Source: Vibrio cincinnatiensis DSM 19608 (GTDB lineage Bacteria; Pseudomonadota; Gammaproteobacteria; Enterobacterales; Vibrionaceae). From it: 64,000 nucleotides of DNA. Within the stretch, counting starts at the first letter, position 1. Every line of letters begins with the position of its first letter. Under the pieces are notes generated by a model that did no database searches, had not been told where the DNA came from, and saw nothing but the letters and a program-made list of their open reading frames with translations. The translations under genes were made by a program, and so were the position numbers. The stretch covers positions 62,001 to 126,000 of the forward strand of contig NZ_FUXB01000013.1 of assembly GCF_900167345.1 (NCBI RefSeq), written 5' to 3'. Shown here piece after piece: positions 7,911 to 18,386 of this stretch.

Positions 7911-10067
7911 ATGATGTTGAGCACACCTATAAAACGTTTTAGTTATGCAGGGCTGCTACTCTGTTCATTACCATTAAGCGCTCAAACCTATACTCAATCT
8001 AATTTTGGTGGGACAGGGTTAATGCAAATGCCAACGGCTCGTATGCAGCCAGAAGGGGAATTTAGCGCGGCCTACAACCATAATGATATTTATGATTTTT
8101 ATACTATTTCCGTGCAGTTATTTCCGTGGCTAGAAACCACTGTCCGTTATGCACAAACCCATGACATGCTCTACAGTAATGACCCTTCATTTAGTGGTAA
8201 TACGAAGCATACCGACAAATCGTTTGATGCCAAGATTCGCTTATGGGAAGAGAGCTATTGGCTTCCACAAGTATCACTGGGTTTTCAAGATATTGGTGGG
8301 ACAGGATTATTTGATGGGGAATATCTCGCAGCCAGCAAACGCTGGGGACCACTAGATTTTACATTAGGAATCGGCTGGGGCTATTTAGGCAATCGAGGCA
8401 ATGTACACGGCGACAAAGCCCTCTCCAGCGATTGCGGCCGTGGCACAGACTACAAAGGTAATGGTGGAAGTTTTGATGTAAATCGAATGTTCACTGGGTG
8501 TATGGCCCTATTTGGTGGCATTGAATACCAAACACCCTATAAGCCGTTAACGCTAAAGATAGAGTATGAGGGTAACGACTATCGTAGTGATTACCCTGTG
8601 ACAGCAGGAAAAATAACCATACCACAGTCAACGCCTTGGAACTTTGGTATGAATTACGCCTTAACGGATTGGGCCAGTGTTCGCTTAAGCTATGAGCGAG
8701 GAAATAGCGTCAATCTAGGTCTGCGCCTACATAGTAATTTCTCCGACATTAAGCCACTCTGGTTAGATGAACCTAAACCCGCTTATGCGCCATCCACACC
8801 ACGTACGGAAATGAGTAACGAAGAGTGGCAAGCGCTGACACAAGATATTGCCAGAGTTTCAGGGTATCAATCAGTACGAGTTTATCAAAGTGACACAGCC
8901 GTAACCGTTATGGGTGAACAAAAGCGTTATCGAGATCGACAAGAAGGTTATGATCGCCTAGCTAGAGTCGTTCTAAATAGTGGCATTGATACCGAACAAA
9001 TCCGAATAATTGAGACTCGTAACCAACAGCCGTTAACCGAGGTGATCATTGATAGCGATAAAGCACATCAAGTGCTCAATCAAGCTTATATCAATGGAAA
9101 AATCAGTGATGCTGTAGAAATACGTGATCCCTCTCCAGCCATCGGACACCAGCATACCCAACAGGATAAACCATGGCAATTTGGGCTTTCTCCTGTACTG
9201 CAACAGTCGTTTGGCGGATCAGAAAGTTTCTATCTATTTGCAATTGGAGCAAGAGCCGATGCAAGTTGGAGACTTAATGATCACTGGCTTCTTTCGGGTA
9301 GCCTTTATGGCAATATTTACGATAACTACGATAAATTTAACTATACCGTTCCCCCCGATGGGACCGATCTTAAACGTGTTCGAACGCTAAGCCGTGAATA
9401 CTTAGAAGACACGATTAGGCTCAATCATGCCCAACTCACTTACCTTGATTATGTTGGGCAAGGTATTTATAACCAATTTTACGGCGGTTACCTTGAGAGT
9501 ATGTTTGCTGGGGTAGGTAGTGAATGGCTCTATCGCCCACTCGATAAACATTGGGCAGTCGGTATAGATCTCAACTATGTCGCCCAACGGGAAGCTGGCT
9601 CAGTGTTTGGTATCTATCGTGATGAAGTCCACTATGATAACACCATTAACCGCTATTATCGGGTACAAACTGGCACAGCCACTGGCCATGCGACACTGTA
9701 CTGGCAACCTCAATTTTGGTCACTGTTTGATAATAGCTTATTAAAAGTGAGTGCCGGACGTTACCTATCGGAAGATGTCGGTGTTACCGTGGATTTTTCA
9801 AAACAATTTAACAGTGGAGTGATTGTGGGAGCCTTCGCAACCAAAACCGATCTATCGGCTGATGAATTCGGTGAAGGGAGTTTTACTAAAGGCTTCTATA
9901 TCTCAATTCCACTAGAGATGATGACGGCAAAACATAATACTAACCGAGCCGCTATTTCTTGGATGCCGATCCAGCGTGATGGAGGGCAGATGCTGTCTCG
10001 TCAACATAGATTATTTGAAATGACTGATGCCCGTAGCCCATGGTTTGAAAGAGCACCGATAAAATAA
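7911..10067 (+). CDS. gfcD: GfcD/YjbH-family outer-membrane protein
   Basis: A 718-residue exported protein with a signal peptide (SYAGLLLCSLPLSAQ) and an early NFGGTGLMQMPTARMQPEG motif, the hallmark of YjbH/YmcA proteins. The rest is rich in alternating aromatic and polar strands, fitting one or two outer-membrane barrels joined by a small alpha/beta domain at about residues 295-400. In E. coli the family belongs to group 4 capsule (gfc) and Yjb exopolysaccharide operons, probably as an outer-membrane secretion component. It is the last gene of the operon. A GC-rich hairpin lies about 40 bases downstream. Confidence 0.85.
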   Translation: MMLSTPIKRFSYAGLLLCSLPLSAQTYTQSNFGGTGLMQMPTARMQPEGEFSAAYNHNDIYDFYTISVQLFPWLETTVRYAQTHDMLYSNDPSFSGNTKHTDKSFDAKIRLWEESYWLPQVSLGFQDIGGTGLFDGEYLAASKRWGPLDFTLGIGWGYLGNRGNVHGDKALSSDCGRGTDYKGNGGSFDVNRMFTGCMALFGGIEYQTPYKPLTLKIEYEGNDYRSDYPVTAGKITIPQSTPWNFGMNYALTDWASVRLSYERGNSVNLGLRLHSNFSDIKPLWLDEPKPAYAPSTPRTEMSNEEWQALTQDIARVSGYQSVRVYQSDTAVTVMGEQKRYRDRQEGYDRLARVVLNSGIDTEQIRIIETRNQQPLTEVIIDSDKAHQVLNQAYINGKISDAVEIRDPSPAIGHQHTQQDKPWQFGLSPVLQQSFGGSESFYLFAIGARADASWRLNDHWLLSGSLYGNIYDNYDKFNYTVPPDGTDLKRVRTLSREYLEDTIRLNHAQLTYLDYVGQGIYNQFYGGYLESMFAGVGSEWLYRPLDKHWAVGIDLNYVAQREAGSVFGIYRDEVHYDNTINRYYRVQTGTATGHATLYWQPQFWSLFDNSLLKVSAGRYLSEDVGVTVDFSKQFNSGVIVGAFATKTDLSADEFGEGSFTKGFYISIPLEMMTAKHNTNRAAISWMPIQRDGGQMLSRQHRLFEMTDARSPWFERAPIK

Positions 10068-10104
10068 GGCATAATCGATTTGTTCATCATTCCATACTAA
10101 GTCG

Positions 10105-10137
10105 TTCGTTCTCCCCGCGCAGGCGGGGGGGAACCTA
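10105..10137. repeat. Short GC-rich palindrome, left flank of the lipoprotein gene
   Basis: GTTCTCCCCGC and GCGGGGGGGAAC form a strong stem with a short loop, without a following T run. The unit resembles the dispersed family that reads approximately CATTCCCGCGCAGGCGGGAA. A related copy lies in inverted orientation at 11932-11957. Confidence 0.6.
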
Positions 10138-10348
10138 TTGATATGAATTCACAACACTTAGACGCCTACTTACACACAAATTCCGATGTGGAAGTGACAG
10201 TTTAGGCTGGATAAGTAAAATATAACATCGGAATATGACATAACATCCGTGACTAGGCATGTTATTTGCTAGGGTTACGTGAAGATAATATTTGATCAAC
10301 CATGATGATGGGTAACCTATCTCGCTTGCTAACTTGAGACTGTAGACT

Positions 10349-11914
10349 ATGCACAAATATCTGATTTCTAGCGCAATTGCACTCACTCTATTCGGTTGTG
10401 GCGGTGGTGAAAGTGGAGGTTCGAGTAGCACACCATCACCGACGGTGAAATATTATAATGTGAGCTTTTTTGATTTAGATAATGTTGCTGAAAATGATCA
10501 AAATAGCTGCCAAATATTTGGCTATAATGACGATAAAACAAGAAAGGTTATCGCATATCGGTCTGTGCCTGAAAATAATTACAAAATTGTTATTCATGAT
10601 AAAAATGGTAACTTCGTTCGTCGTTATACGAATCAAACGGAAACGAATGGATTAGGCTCTACTTTCCGTTTTAAACAAAGCGATGTTCCTGCTGATGGAT
10701 ATATCAGCTTTTCCTATTCAGAAGGTCGAGATCACTTCATTAGCACTTTTTCTAAGTCGTTAATTTTAGAAACATTTTCTATTTACGCTAAGAATAAAAA
10801 CAATAATATTAACTGTTTAGTAACATCTACAAATCATTTAAATCCACAAGAAAAAGAATATTCTGCCTTTATTGAATCACCTGATTGGACCGATAATAAT
10901 TTCTTCTATTCCATTAATAAATTAAACCAAGATTTTCTAGGGTTTTCTAGTTGTAGTGACAATCACAGTTCTTGTAGTGGAGAAAAAGTAACCGCTATTT
11001 CTCCAACCAAGAAGCCCGTAATGCTAACTGCCTACAAACGTAAAATATCTGAGGTTAAGAATCTCTTTGCTTTCGAATTTGCTCAAACAAATAATCTCAG
11101 TGCAACAAATACCATAGGTAATTCCAGTCAAAAAATAAAACTCCATAACATAGAAAATTTAGATAACTCATGGAATCCACCTATTGATGTTGACATCTCT
11201 TTGGCACAATTATTTGTTGATGGTCGAAAATTTAATGCCCCTAATGCTTACTTGTGGCAGCCATTAACCACCGATGTAAACAGTACGTATAGTTATTCAG
11301 AGCTTATCGAACCTAGCAATTATTATTTAAATTTACAGGGGAAGGAGTCGACCATTTCTGAGCCTCACTATTGGGCATTTCGACATGTTGCTCAAGGTAC
11401 AAATGAGATCGCCAGCCACCTAAGTGCAGAAGGAGTACTAAATTCACTCCCCTCCCCCCAATACCCAAACTTGGACGACTGTTATGTACATAGTGGGTTG
11501 CAATGTATTCAAATTTCTTCAACTCCTCAGATTGATGATACTATTTTAAGAGTATCCATTGATGCTGAACTAACGGTTACAACAGGGTTACCTCAATTTA
11601 TAAAGCAAACTTTTTATACTCCATATCACATGGAATTACCCGTCATGAAGTTTGATGACATCACCTTAGATCAACAGATTAAAGCTATTGAAAAATCTTC
11701 TATTTCATGGATAAAAACTGAGTCAAGTTCGATCATCGACACATTTTTGTATCAATATCAGAATCTTTATAAACGAACTATCAGCTCCGAGTTGATAGAT
11801 CCTCTCGTAGATAATATTCCTCTCCTGAAAAATATCTCTGCACAATTAGAGCATGACGATTTACTAAAACGCCAACCCTATACTTGGGTGTGGCTAGAAG
11901 AAAATAACGACTAA
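10349..11914 (+). CDS. Unrecognised lipoprotein of 521 residues
   Basis: I do not recognise this protein. It begins with a lipoprotein signal peptide whose lipobox is LFGC (Cys at about residue 17), followed by a Gly/Ser-rich linker (GGGESGGSSSTPSP). The mature part has no obvious repeats. Cys residues occur at about 44, 136, 183, 190, 366 and 373, including SSCSDNHSSCSG, which may form disulfides. Codon use is AT-rich relative to gfcD and hldD. It stands alone between the gfc operon and hldD, with palindromic repeats on both sides, and has only a weak ribosome-binding site. It could be a surface lipoprotein acquired with the polysaccharide region; function unknown. Confidence 0.75.
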   Translation: MHKYLISSAIALTLFGCGGGESGGSSSTPSPTVKYYNVSFFDLDNVAENDQNSCQIFGYNDDKTRKVIAYRSVPENNYKIVIHDKNGNFVRRYTNQTETNGLGSTFRFKQSDVPADGYISFSYSEGRDHFISTFSKSLILETFSIYAKNKNNNINCLVTSTNHLNPQEKEYSAFIESPDWTDNNFFYSINKLNQDFLGFSSCSDNHSSCSGEKVTAISPTKKPVMLTAYKRKISEVKNLFAFEFAQTNNLSATNTIGNSSQKIKLHNIENLDNSWNPPIDVDISLAQLFVDGRKFNAPNAYLWQPLTTDVNSTYSYSELIEPSNYYLNLQGKESTISEPHYWAFRHVAQGTNEIASHLSAEGVLNSLPSPQYPNLDDCYVHSGLQCIQISSTPQIDDTILRVSIDAELTVTTGLPQFIKQTFYTPYHMELPVMKFDDITLDQQIKAIEKSSISWIKTESSSIIDTFLYQYQNLYKRTISSELIDPLVDNIPLLKNISAQLEHDDLLKRQPYTWVWLEENND

Positions 11915-11931
11915 TCAGCATTCACAAAACA

Positions 11932-11957
11932 TAGATTCCGCCTTCGCAGGAATGACG
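11932..11957. repeat. Short palindrome, right flank of the lipoprotein gene
   Basis: TAGATTCCGCCTTCGCAGGA continues into ATGACG and can fold as ATTCC/GGAAT around a CTTC loop. It is a member of the common dispersed palindrome type and is the inverse of the copy at 10105-10137. Confidence 0.6.
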
Positions 11958-12078
11958 CTGGATAAACAGGCCCTTACACATGAAGGACCAGAAGAAATCA
12001 CAAAGGCCAGATTTCTCGCCTATCCACATTTTTTCTGCTACTATTTGCGCAGTTTTTAGCTTTTAGGTAGGACAAGTT

Positions 12079-13020
12079 ATGATCATCGTAACAGGCGGTG
12101 CTGGCATGATTGGCAGCAACATAATCAAAGCACTCAATGACCGAGGAATTATGGATATACTGGTCGTTGATCATTTAAAAAATGGTCATAAATTCAAAAA
12201 CTTAGTTGACCTAAAAATCGCTGATTATATGGACCGTGATGATTTCTTAACCCAGATTATGGCTGGTGATGATTTTGGTGCGATAGACGCGGTTTTCCAT
12301 GAAGGGGCTTGCTCGGCCACGACAGAATGGGACGGCAAATACATCATGCTCAATAACTATGAATATTCGAAAGAGCTGCTTCACTTCTGTTTGGATCGTG
12401 AAATCCCCTTCCTGTATGCCTCTTCTGCTGCGACATATGGTGATACGGATACTTTTATTGAAGAGCCTCAATATGAAGGGGCCCTTAATGTCTACGGCTA
12501 TTCAAAACAGCAGTTCGACAATTACGTTCGCCGCTTGTGGCAAGATGCTGCCGAGCATAATGAAACACTCTCTCAAATCACTGGCTTTCGTTATTTCAAT
12601 GTATACGGCCCCCGTGAACAACATAAAGGCTCCATGGCTTCGGTCGCTTTCCACCTCAATAATCAAATGAAGGCTGGCGAAAACCCCAAATTATTCGCGG
12701 GGAGCGAGCACTTTAAACGGGATTTCGTCTATGTCGGTGATGTCGCTGCCGTCAATATGTGGTTTATGGACCATGGCGTCTCAGGCATCTTTAACTGTGG
12801 TACGGGTAATGCTGAATCATTCAATGAAGTTGCTAAAGCGGTCATTCAACATCACGGCCAAGGTCAAGTTGAAACCATCCCCTTCCCGGAACATTTAAAA
12901 GGGGCATATCAAGAATATACTCAAGCAGATTTAACCAAACTGCGTGCCGCTGGTTGTGACGTACAATTTAAAAGCGTTGCAGAAGGAGTCGCTGAGTATA
13001 TGACCATCATTAATCATTAA
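12079..13020 (+). CDS. hldD: ADP-L-glycero-D-manno-heptose 6-epimerase HldD
   Basis: HldD (RfaD/GmhD) epimerises ADP-D-glycero-D-manno-heptose to the L-form used by the core heptosyltransferases. The 313-residue length is typical. It has the GGAGMIGSN Rossmann motif at residues 6-14, [16 protein letters not shown] near residue 75, the catalytic YGYSK motif near residue 140, and [15 protein letters not shown]. The start has AGGTAGGA at good spacing. In vibrios hldD conventionally marks the boundary between the core and O-antigen/capsule clusters, which fits its place here. ugd follows by 21 bases. Confidence 0.96.
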   Translation: MIIVTGGAGMIGSNIIKALNDRGIMDILVVDHLKNGHKFKNLVDLKIADYMDRDDFLTQIMAGDDFGAIDAVFHEGACSATTEWDGKYIMLNNYEYSKELLHFCLDREIPFLYASSAATYGDTDTFIEEPQYEGALNVYGYSKQQFDNYVRRLWQDAAEHNETLSQITGFRYFNVYGPREQHKGSMASVAFHLNNQMKAGENPKLFAGSEHFKRDFVYVGDVAAVNMWFMDHGVSGIFNCGTGNAESFNEVAKAVIQHHGQGQVETIPFPEHLKGAYQEYTQADLTKLRAAGCDVQFKSVAEGVAEYMTIINH

Positions 13021-13041
13021 TTTGTTGGATAGGAAAAGAGC

Positions 13042-14208
13042 GTGAAAATAGCAGTAGCAGGAACGGGTTATGTCGGTCTATCAAATGCAATGTTGCTGGC
13101 ACAGCACCATCAAGTCGTGGCGTTAGACATTATTGAAGAAAAAGTGACAATGCTTAACCAGCGTCAATCCCCCATTGTGGATAAAGAAATTGAAGACTTT
13201 CTACAAAATAAAGCGCTCAATTTTGTCGCAACTATCGATAAAGAACAGGCCTATCTAGAGGCAGATTTCGTCATTATTGCGACCCCAACTGACTACGATC
13301 CACAAACCAACTACTTTAATACCTCATCCGTGGAAGCGGTCATTCGTGACGTTATGGCGATCAATCCAAATGCAGTAATGGTCATAAAATCGACCGTTCC
13401 TGTTGGCTATACAGCCCGAATCAAACAAGAGTTTCAGTGCGACAATATCCTATTTTCCCCTGAATTTCTGCGTGAAGGTAAAGCGCTGTATGATAACTTG
13501 TATCCGTCACGGATTATTGTGGGTGAACAGAGTGAGCGCGCTAAAGTGTTCGCGGATTTACTCGCGGAAGGGGCAATAAAAGAAGAGATTCCCGTTCTGT
13601 TTACTCATTCAACCGAAGCGGAAGCGGTAAAGCTTTTCTCAAACACCTATCTCGCCCTACGAGTGGCTTATTTCAATGAGTTGGATTCCTACGCAGAAGT
13701 TAACGGCTTAGATACCCGACAAATTATTGAAGGGGTGGGGTTAGATCCGCGCATTGGTCATCACTATAACAACCCTTCTTTTGGATATGGTGGCTATTGC
13801 CTACCAAAAGATACCAAACAGCTGTTAGCCAACTATCAATCTGTGCCGAATAATATTATTTCTGCCATTGTGGATGCTAACCGCACCCGTAAAGATTTTA
13901 TTGCCGATTCTATCCTCAAACGTCAACCTAAAGTGGTTGGGATCTACCGTTTGATCATGAAGGCAGGGTCAGATAATTTCCGAGCATCGAGCATTCAAGG
14001 CATTATGAAACGCTTGAAAGCGAAAGGCATCGAAGTGATCGTTTATGAGCCTGTTCTAAAAGAGAGCCACTTCTTCCATTCACGTGTTGTTCAAGACTTA
14101 GAAGCCTTCAAACAAGAAGCCGATGTGATTGTTTCCAATCGCATGACAGAAGACCTGAGCAATGTTGCCGATAAAGTCTACACAAGAGACTTGTTTGGTA
14201 GTGACTAA
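13042..14208 (+). CDS. ugd: UDP-glucose 6-dehydrogenase
   Basis: This enzyme oxidises UDP-glucose to UDP-glucuronate with two NAD, supplying uronic acid for surface polysaccharide or for other sugar modifications. The 388-residue protein has GTGYVGLS at the N-terminus, the PTDYDP segment, [20 protein letters not shown], and the catalytic Cys in [15 protein letters not shown] near residue 255. The start is GTG with an AGGAAAAG site. It follows hldD closely, and a hairpin comes after the stop. Length and motifs fit the short Ugd class found with polysaccharide genes. Confidence 0.94.
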   Translation: MKIAVAGTGYVGLSNAMLLAQHHQVVALDIIEEKVTMLNQRQSPIVDKEIEDFLQNKALNFVATIDKEQAYLEADFVIIATPTDYDPQTNYFNTSSVEAVIRDVMAINPNAVMVIKSTVPVGYTARIKQEFQCDNILFSPEFLREGKALYDNLYPSRIIVGEQSERAKVFADLLAEGAIKEEIPVLFTHSTEAEAVKLFSNTYLALRVAYFNELDSYAEVNGLDTRQIIEGVGLDPRIGHHYNNPSFGYGGYCLPKDTKQLLANYQSVPNNIISAIVDANRTRKDFIADSILKRQPKVVGIYRLIMKAGSDNFRASSIQGIMKRLKAKGIEVIVYEPVLKESHFFHSRVVQDLEAFKQEADVIVSNRMTEDLSNVADKVYTRDLFGSD

Positions 14209-14220
14209 AAACATTATTCT

Positions 14221-14252
14221 AGCCACCGTAAATCCGGTGGCTGATTACTTTT
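14221..14252 (+). terminator. Hairpin terminator after ugd
   Basis: AGCCACCG and CGGTGGCT form a perfect 8-base stem with a TAAATC loop, followed by GATTACTTTTC. The T run is weak, so termination may be partial. Confidence 0.6.
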
Positions 14253-14421
14253 CTATCCCCCAGCGTTTAAGTATATAAAGAAGGAACAGTGAGAAAAATC
14301 GGCTTACATAGATAAGAAATATCATACAATCGTTTGTCAGATTGTTGCTGTCCCGTAGAGTTGAGAACTGCTATACTCCGCTGCAAATTCAAACAATATC
14401 CTCATTTTCACTGAGTAATTT

Positions 14422-15387
14422 ATGTCGTCACCACCACGCAATGACTTTGATGAATACGCCTATAACCCAAAATTTCAATGGCGCTTTCTTCACCCTCGTT
14501 ACTGGGGCACTTGGCTTGCTATTTTTTTTGCCTGCCTAGCTAGCTTCTTTCCTAACAGGCTCAAACGAGTGATTGCTCGGTGGCTAGCCACACTCGCCGT
14601 GAGAGTTAAAAGTAAAGCAAATACTCGAGCCCGAGTGAATTTAGCAATGTGCTTCCCCGATAAGGCCATCTCCGAACGTGAGCATATCCTTTTTAATATG
14701 TATGTAACTTCCATTATGTTCTTAATGGGGTTTGCCTCAACATCATTAAGAAGTAAGCAATGGCTGGAAAAACACACATCCGTACGAGGGTTAGAGCATG
14801 TCGAACAAGTATTGAATAACGGTGAAAATGTTATTCTCTTAGTTCCACATACATGGGCGATTGATATCCCCGCGATTTTATTGGCATCAAGAGGCTTACC
14901 CGTTTCCGCGATGGCCAAAAGCCAAAAGAACTTAGTGTCTGACTGGTTGATGCATAAACAGCGCGTACAATATGGCGGTCGAGTGTACGACCGAAGTGTT
15001 GGCATCAAACCTTTTATCAAATCCGTACGTAAAGATGGATACTTAGGTTATTACCTGCCTGATGAGGATTTAGGTAGAGAACACAGTGTTTTTGTCGATT
15101 TCTTTGCGACTCAAAAAGCAACAATCGCAGGCTTAGGACGGTTATCAACACTAAGTAAAGCGAAAATCGTTCCACTGTTCGCCATGTTTAACACCCAAAC
15201 AGGATGCTATGAGCTGGATTTTTATCCACAGCTCCCTTTTCCTACTGGTGATGAGCAGCAAGATGCAAGGATGATGAACCAATGTATTGAAGCCTATGTC
15301 ACACAACGACCAGAACAGTATATGTGGATTTTACGTCTGCTAAAAACTCGCCCGGATAGTGATGTAAATCCATATAGTAATAAATAA
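14422..15387 (+). CDS. lpxM: LpxM (MsbB)-type lipid A secondary acyltransferase
   Basis: A late acyltransferase that adds a secondary acyl chain to Kdo2-lipid A at the inner membrane. The 321-residue protein has an N-terminal membrane anchor (about residues 30-47), the catalytic HX4D motif in VPHTWAIDIPA near residue 140, and conserved YLGYYLPDEDLGREHSVFVD. The C-terminus, YMWILRLLKTRPDSDVNPY, closely follows E. coli LpxM. From memory, V. cholerae has an MsbB-related enzyme (LpxN) that uses 3-hydroxylaurate, so the acyl donor here cannot be read off. The gene lies alone between ugd and waaL, unlike lpxL at 35631. Confidence 0.88.
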   Translation: MSSPPRNDFDEYAYNPKFQWRFLHPRYWGTWLAIFFACLASFFPNRLKRVIARWLATLAVRVKSKANTRARVNLAMCFPDKAISEREHILFNMYVTSIMFLMGFASTSLRSKQWLEKHTSVRGLEHVEQVLNNGENVILLVPHTWAIDIPAILLASRGLPVSAMAKSQKNLVSDWLMHKQRVQYGGRVYDRSVGIKPFIKSVRKDGYLGYYLPDEDLGREHSVFVDFFATQKATIAGLGRLSTLSKAKIVPLFAMFNTQTGCYELDFYPQLPFPTGDEQQDARMMNQCIEAYVTQRPEQYMWILRLLKTRPDSDVNPYSNK

Positions 15388-15398
15388 AGATTTCCCTA

Positions 15399-16595
15399 AT
15401 GAATATCAAAGTATTATCTAATCACCATATTATAAATTTTTTAATTCTATCACCCTATTTTTTCTCATTCAGTTTTTTAATGCTTTTGGAAAATAGTAGT
15501 AAAATAGTTGTCCCTATAATTATTCTATCCTGTATAATTACTTTGTCATCAGAAAATAACATCATTAAAGTAATAAGAGAAAATATCTCATCTCCGCTTT
15601 ATTGTGGATTAATTATTTATACCATCTATTCAATTTTCTCTTACTATTATCATGGATTTAGCTCTAGAGAATTACGAGCCCTTATCTGTCTAACCATACT
15701 ATTTTTTACATTTCCATTTTATAGGATAGATATCTCTATATTAAAAGGATTAATTTATTTAGGTTGCTCAACTGTATTTATAAATAGTATCTATCACAAT
15801 GTTTACCTTGGTGAATATCGGTGGGCAGGAACAATGAATCCCATACCATACGCAACTATATGTGCATCGTTATTTATAGCGTGTTTCTCTATCTTTCTTT
15901 GTAGCAATAAGAATATAGAACGAATAATATCATGTGTTTTTTTAGTTTTCTCCGCAACAAGCATACTATTGACTCAAAGTAGAGGTGTGTGGCTAGCGGT
16001 ATTTATTTCTATAATAGCACTACTGACCATTAATATAAGACATACAAAAATAGAAAGAAAATATATTGCTATAATTATATCCTCTGTTATTTTCACTTTC
16101 TTCCTAATGAAAGAAAGTATCGAACAAAGAATAGATCAAACTAAGCAAGAAATATTACTAATTAGTCATGGTGATTTAAAAAGCTCTATTGGGTTACGAC
16201 TTCAGATGTGGCTATCAGTTCCCGATGTTATTAAGGATAACTATATTATTGGTATTGGAGATACACATGAGAAAACATTAAAAATACTATACAAAGAAGG
16301 AAAAATCTCTCCTAGTTTACATAAGTTTTCACCATCACACTATCATAACCAATACTTAGACCGATTAGTTAAAATGGGAATATTAGGCCTCTTAATGCTA
16401 ATTGCAATTTTATTATCCCCACTGAGAGGAATCACTCAACAAAATAGATTAAGACAATGTTTAATTATTGGAACCATCTCCACTTACTTTATATCCAGTT
16501 TAACAGATGTTCCTTTTAATCATCCACAAAGTTTAACTATTTATTTATTATTATTATTTCCACTATGTAAAAGAGAGACAAAACACAATGGCTAA
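15399..16595 (+). CDS. waaL: O-antigen ligase WaaL-like membrane protein
   Basis: A 398-residue polytopic inner-membrane protein of the Wzy_C/WaaL family, with about ten hydrophobic segments. It shows the periplasmic-loop landmarks of ligases: LTQSRGVWLAVFISI near residue 190, and YHNQYLDRLVKMGILGL near residue 310, which contains the putative catalytic His. It would join undecaprenyl-linked polymer to the lipid A-core. An O-antigen polymerase is an alternative, but the location among core genes favours ligase. The gene is strongly AT-rich, unlike hldD, ugd and waaF, and overlaps the next gene by 8 bases. Ligases are among the most variable genes of Vibrio core loci. Confidence 0.82.
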   Translation: MNIKVLSNHHIINFLILSPYFFSFSFLMLLENSSKIVVPIIILSCIITLSSENNIIKVIRENISSPLYCGLIIYTIYSIFSYYYHGFSSRELRALICLTILFFTFPFYRIDISILKGLIYLGCSTVFINSIYHNVYLGEYRWAGTMNPIPYATICASLFIACFSIFLCSNKNIERIISCVFLVFSATSILLTQSRGVWLAVFISIIALLTINIRHTKIERKYIAIIISSVIFTFFLMKESIEQRIDQTKQEILLISHGDLKSSIGLRLQMWLSVPDVIKDNYIIGIGDTHEKTLKILYKEGKISPSLHKFSPSHYHNQYLDRLVKMGILGLLMLIAILLSPLRGITQQNRLRQCLIIGTISTYFISSLTDVPFNHPQSLTIYLLLLFPLCKRETKHNG

Positions 16596-17343
16596 CATTT
16601 ACGTTATTAATTTAGAGCGTTCAATTGAAAGAAGAAATTTAATATCTGAACAGTTAAAAAACTTAGAGTTAGATTTTTATATTTTTAAAGCCATTGATGG
16701 GAAAGGTGAATTACCACATCCATTGTTTAATAAATATAATGAAATAAAAAGTATCTCTAGGCGAGGAAAGGTAATGAATCTTGGTCAGCTAGGATGCTAT
16801 GCAAGCCATTATCTTCTTTGGGAATTATGCATTAATAGTAATGAAAACATGATTATTATAGAAGATGATGCTATCATAGATGGTGAGAAATTTCTAGATT
16901 TTGTCAAACACTGTGATACTTTATCAGAGAAAATAGAATGTATCCGAATTTTCAACAATAAGAGAAAATCATTTAACTCTAAGCCTTATATCAGTTTAGG
17001 AAATCTTCAAATACATAAATTCAATAAAGGTCACATGAGTGCAACAGGATATTTCATCACACCCAGCGGAGCTAAAAAATTATTACATCATTCAAAGGAG
17101 TGGTATCTGCCTGTTGATATCATGATGGATCGTTTTTGGGAAAACAAAGTTGAATGTTTTGGTCTAGTTCCATCTTGTGTTACAAATAATGAAACACTTG
17201 AAAGCTCTATTGATGAAAAAGTCGCTCAACAAAAAAAACGTCCATTTTTTATTAAAATAAAAAGAGAAATACATCATTTAATCGAAGATAGCTTACGTAT
17301 CATTCATAATTTGATATTTTGGCTAAAAATAATACTAAAATGA
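16588..17343 (+). CDS. Glycosyltransferase family 25 protein (LPS core)
   Basis: A 251-residue enzyme with the GT25 signature: IYVINLERSIERR at the N-terminus, the donor/metal motif IIEDDAI near residue 92, and HMSATGYFITPSGAKKLL near residue 150. GT25 members such as Haemophilus Lob2/LgtB-type proteins add a hexose to lipooligosaccharide. The acceptor here is unknown. The gene overlaps waaL by 8 bases and waaF by 4 bases (ATGA), so the three are translationally coupled. It is very AT-rich, like waaL, implying that the pair was exchanged as a cassette. Confidence 0.85.
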   Translation: MANIYVINLERSIERRNLISEQLKNLELDFYIFKAIDGKGELPHPLFNKYNEIKSISRRGKVMNLGQLGCYASHYLLWELCINSNENMIIIEDDAIIDGEKFLDFVKHCDTLSEKIECIRIFNNKRKSFNSKPYISLGNLQIHKFNKGHMSATGYFITPSGAKKLLHHSKEWYLPVDIMMDRFWENKVECFGLVPSCVTNNETLESSIDEKVAQQKKRPFFIKIKREIHHLIEDSLRIIHNLIFWLKIILK

Positions 17344-18386
17344 AAATCCTTATAATAGGCCCATCTTGGGTGGGCGACATGGTGATGTCGCAGTGCTTAT
17401 ACATCACCCTTAAACAGCAACATCCAGACGCTTTGATCGATGTGATGGCTCCCGCTTGGTGTAAACCCATTTTAGAACGAATGCCAGAGGTGCACCGTGC
17501 ATTAACACTGCCGTTTGGGCATGGTGAGTTTAACTTTTTTGCACGTCGAAAACTGGGGCTTTCTTTGCGTGGTCAATACGATCACGCTTACGTGTTACCT
17601 AATTCAGCAAAGTCAGCCTTAATTCCTTGGTTTGCCGATATTCCAGTACGTACTGGTTGGAAAGGTGAGATGCGCTATGGCTTACTGAATGATTTGCGCC
17701 CAAATAAAAAAGCATTTCAATATATGATTGAACGCTATGTCGCGTTGGCACACCCTAAGCTTAAGATGACCGGTTCATCAGCGTTGGGCGGAATCGATCA
17801 GTTACCTAAACCCCAATTAGCTATCTCGACAGAGCAGCAACAAGCCACGGCAAGGAAATTTGCTTTAATATTGACTGACACTATCGGCCTATGTCCAGGT
17901 GCTGAGTTTGGCCCGGCGAAGCAGTGGCCGGCCGCTCACTATGCGCAAGTCGCTATACATTTTCTGCAACAAGGTAAGCAAGTCTGCCTCTTTGGCTCAG
18001 CGAAAGATCAAGTGACAACCCAAACGATTGTGGCGCAAATTCCAGAAGATCTAAGAGAGAACATCCGTGATTTAGCAGGTCAAACTAGCCTGATTGAGGC
18101 GGTGGATTTGCTTTCTTGCTGTCAAACAGTAGTCAGTAACGATTCTGGATTAATGCATGTCGCGGCAGCCGCAGGTTGTCAGGTTGTCGGTGTTTATGGT
18201 TCAACTTCTCCTCACTATACCCCACCGCTGGCAGAAAAAAGTGCGATTGTTCATACCGATATTGACTGTCGCCCCTGCTTTAAACGTGAATGCCCTTACG
18301 GACACTTAAAATGTTTAACTGAGCTTGCCCCGCAACAGATCATCAAAGCTATTGAGGCTTTTGACACAGGTTTAGATCAATGCTGA
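17340..18386 (+). CDS. waaF: ADP-heptose:LPS heptosyltransferase II
   Basis: WaaF adds the second L-glycero-D-manno-heptose to the inner core. The 348-residue GT9 protein begins MKILIIGPSWVGDMVMSQ and carries GLCPGAEFGPAKQWP near residue 182, NDSGLMHVAAAAGCQVVGVYGSTSP near residue 260 and the Cys-rich DCRPCFKRECPYGHLKC. The ATG at 17340 overlaps the stop of the upstream gene as ATGA and gives the conserved N-terminus; an upstream TTG in frame is not conserved in type. waaA begins 7 bases before its stop. Base composition is typical of the backbone, unlike its AT-rich neighbours upstream. Confidence 0.95.
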   Translation: MKILIIGPSWVGDMVMSQCLYITLKQQHPDALIDVMAPAWCKPILERMPEVHRALTLPFGHGEFNFFARRKLGLSLRGQYDHAYVLPNSAKSALIPWFADIPVRTGWKGEMRYGLLNDLRPNKKAFQYMIERYVALAHPKLKMTGSSALGGIDQLPKPQLAISTEQQQATARKFALILTDTIGLCPGAEFGPAKQWPAAHYAQVAIHFLQQGKQVCLFGSAKDQVTTQTIVAQIPEDLRENIRDLAGQTSLIEAVDLLSCCQTVVSNDSGLMHVAAAAGCQVVGVYGSTSPHYTPPLAEKSAIVHTDIDCRPCFKRECPYGHLKCLTELAPQQIIKAIEAFDTGLDQC

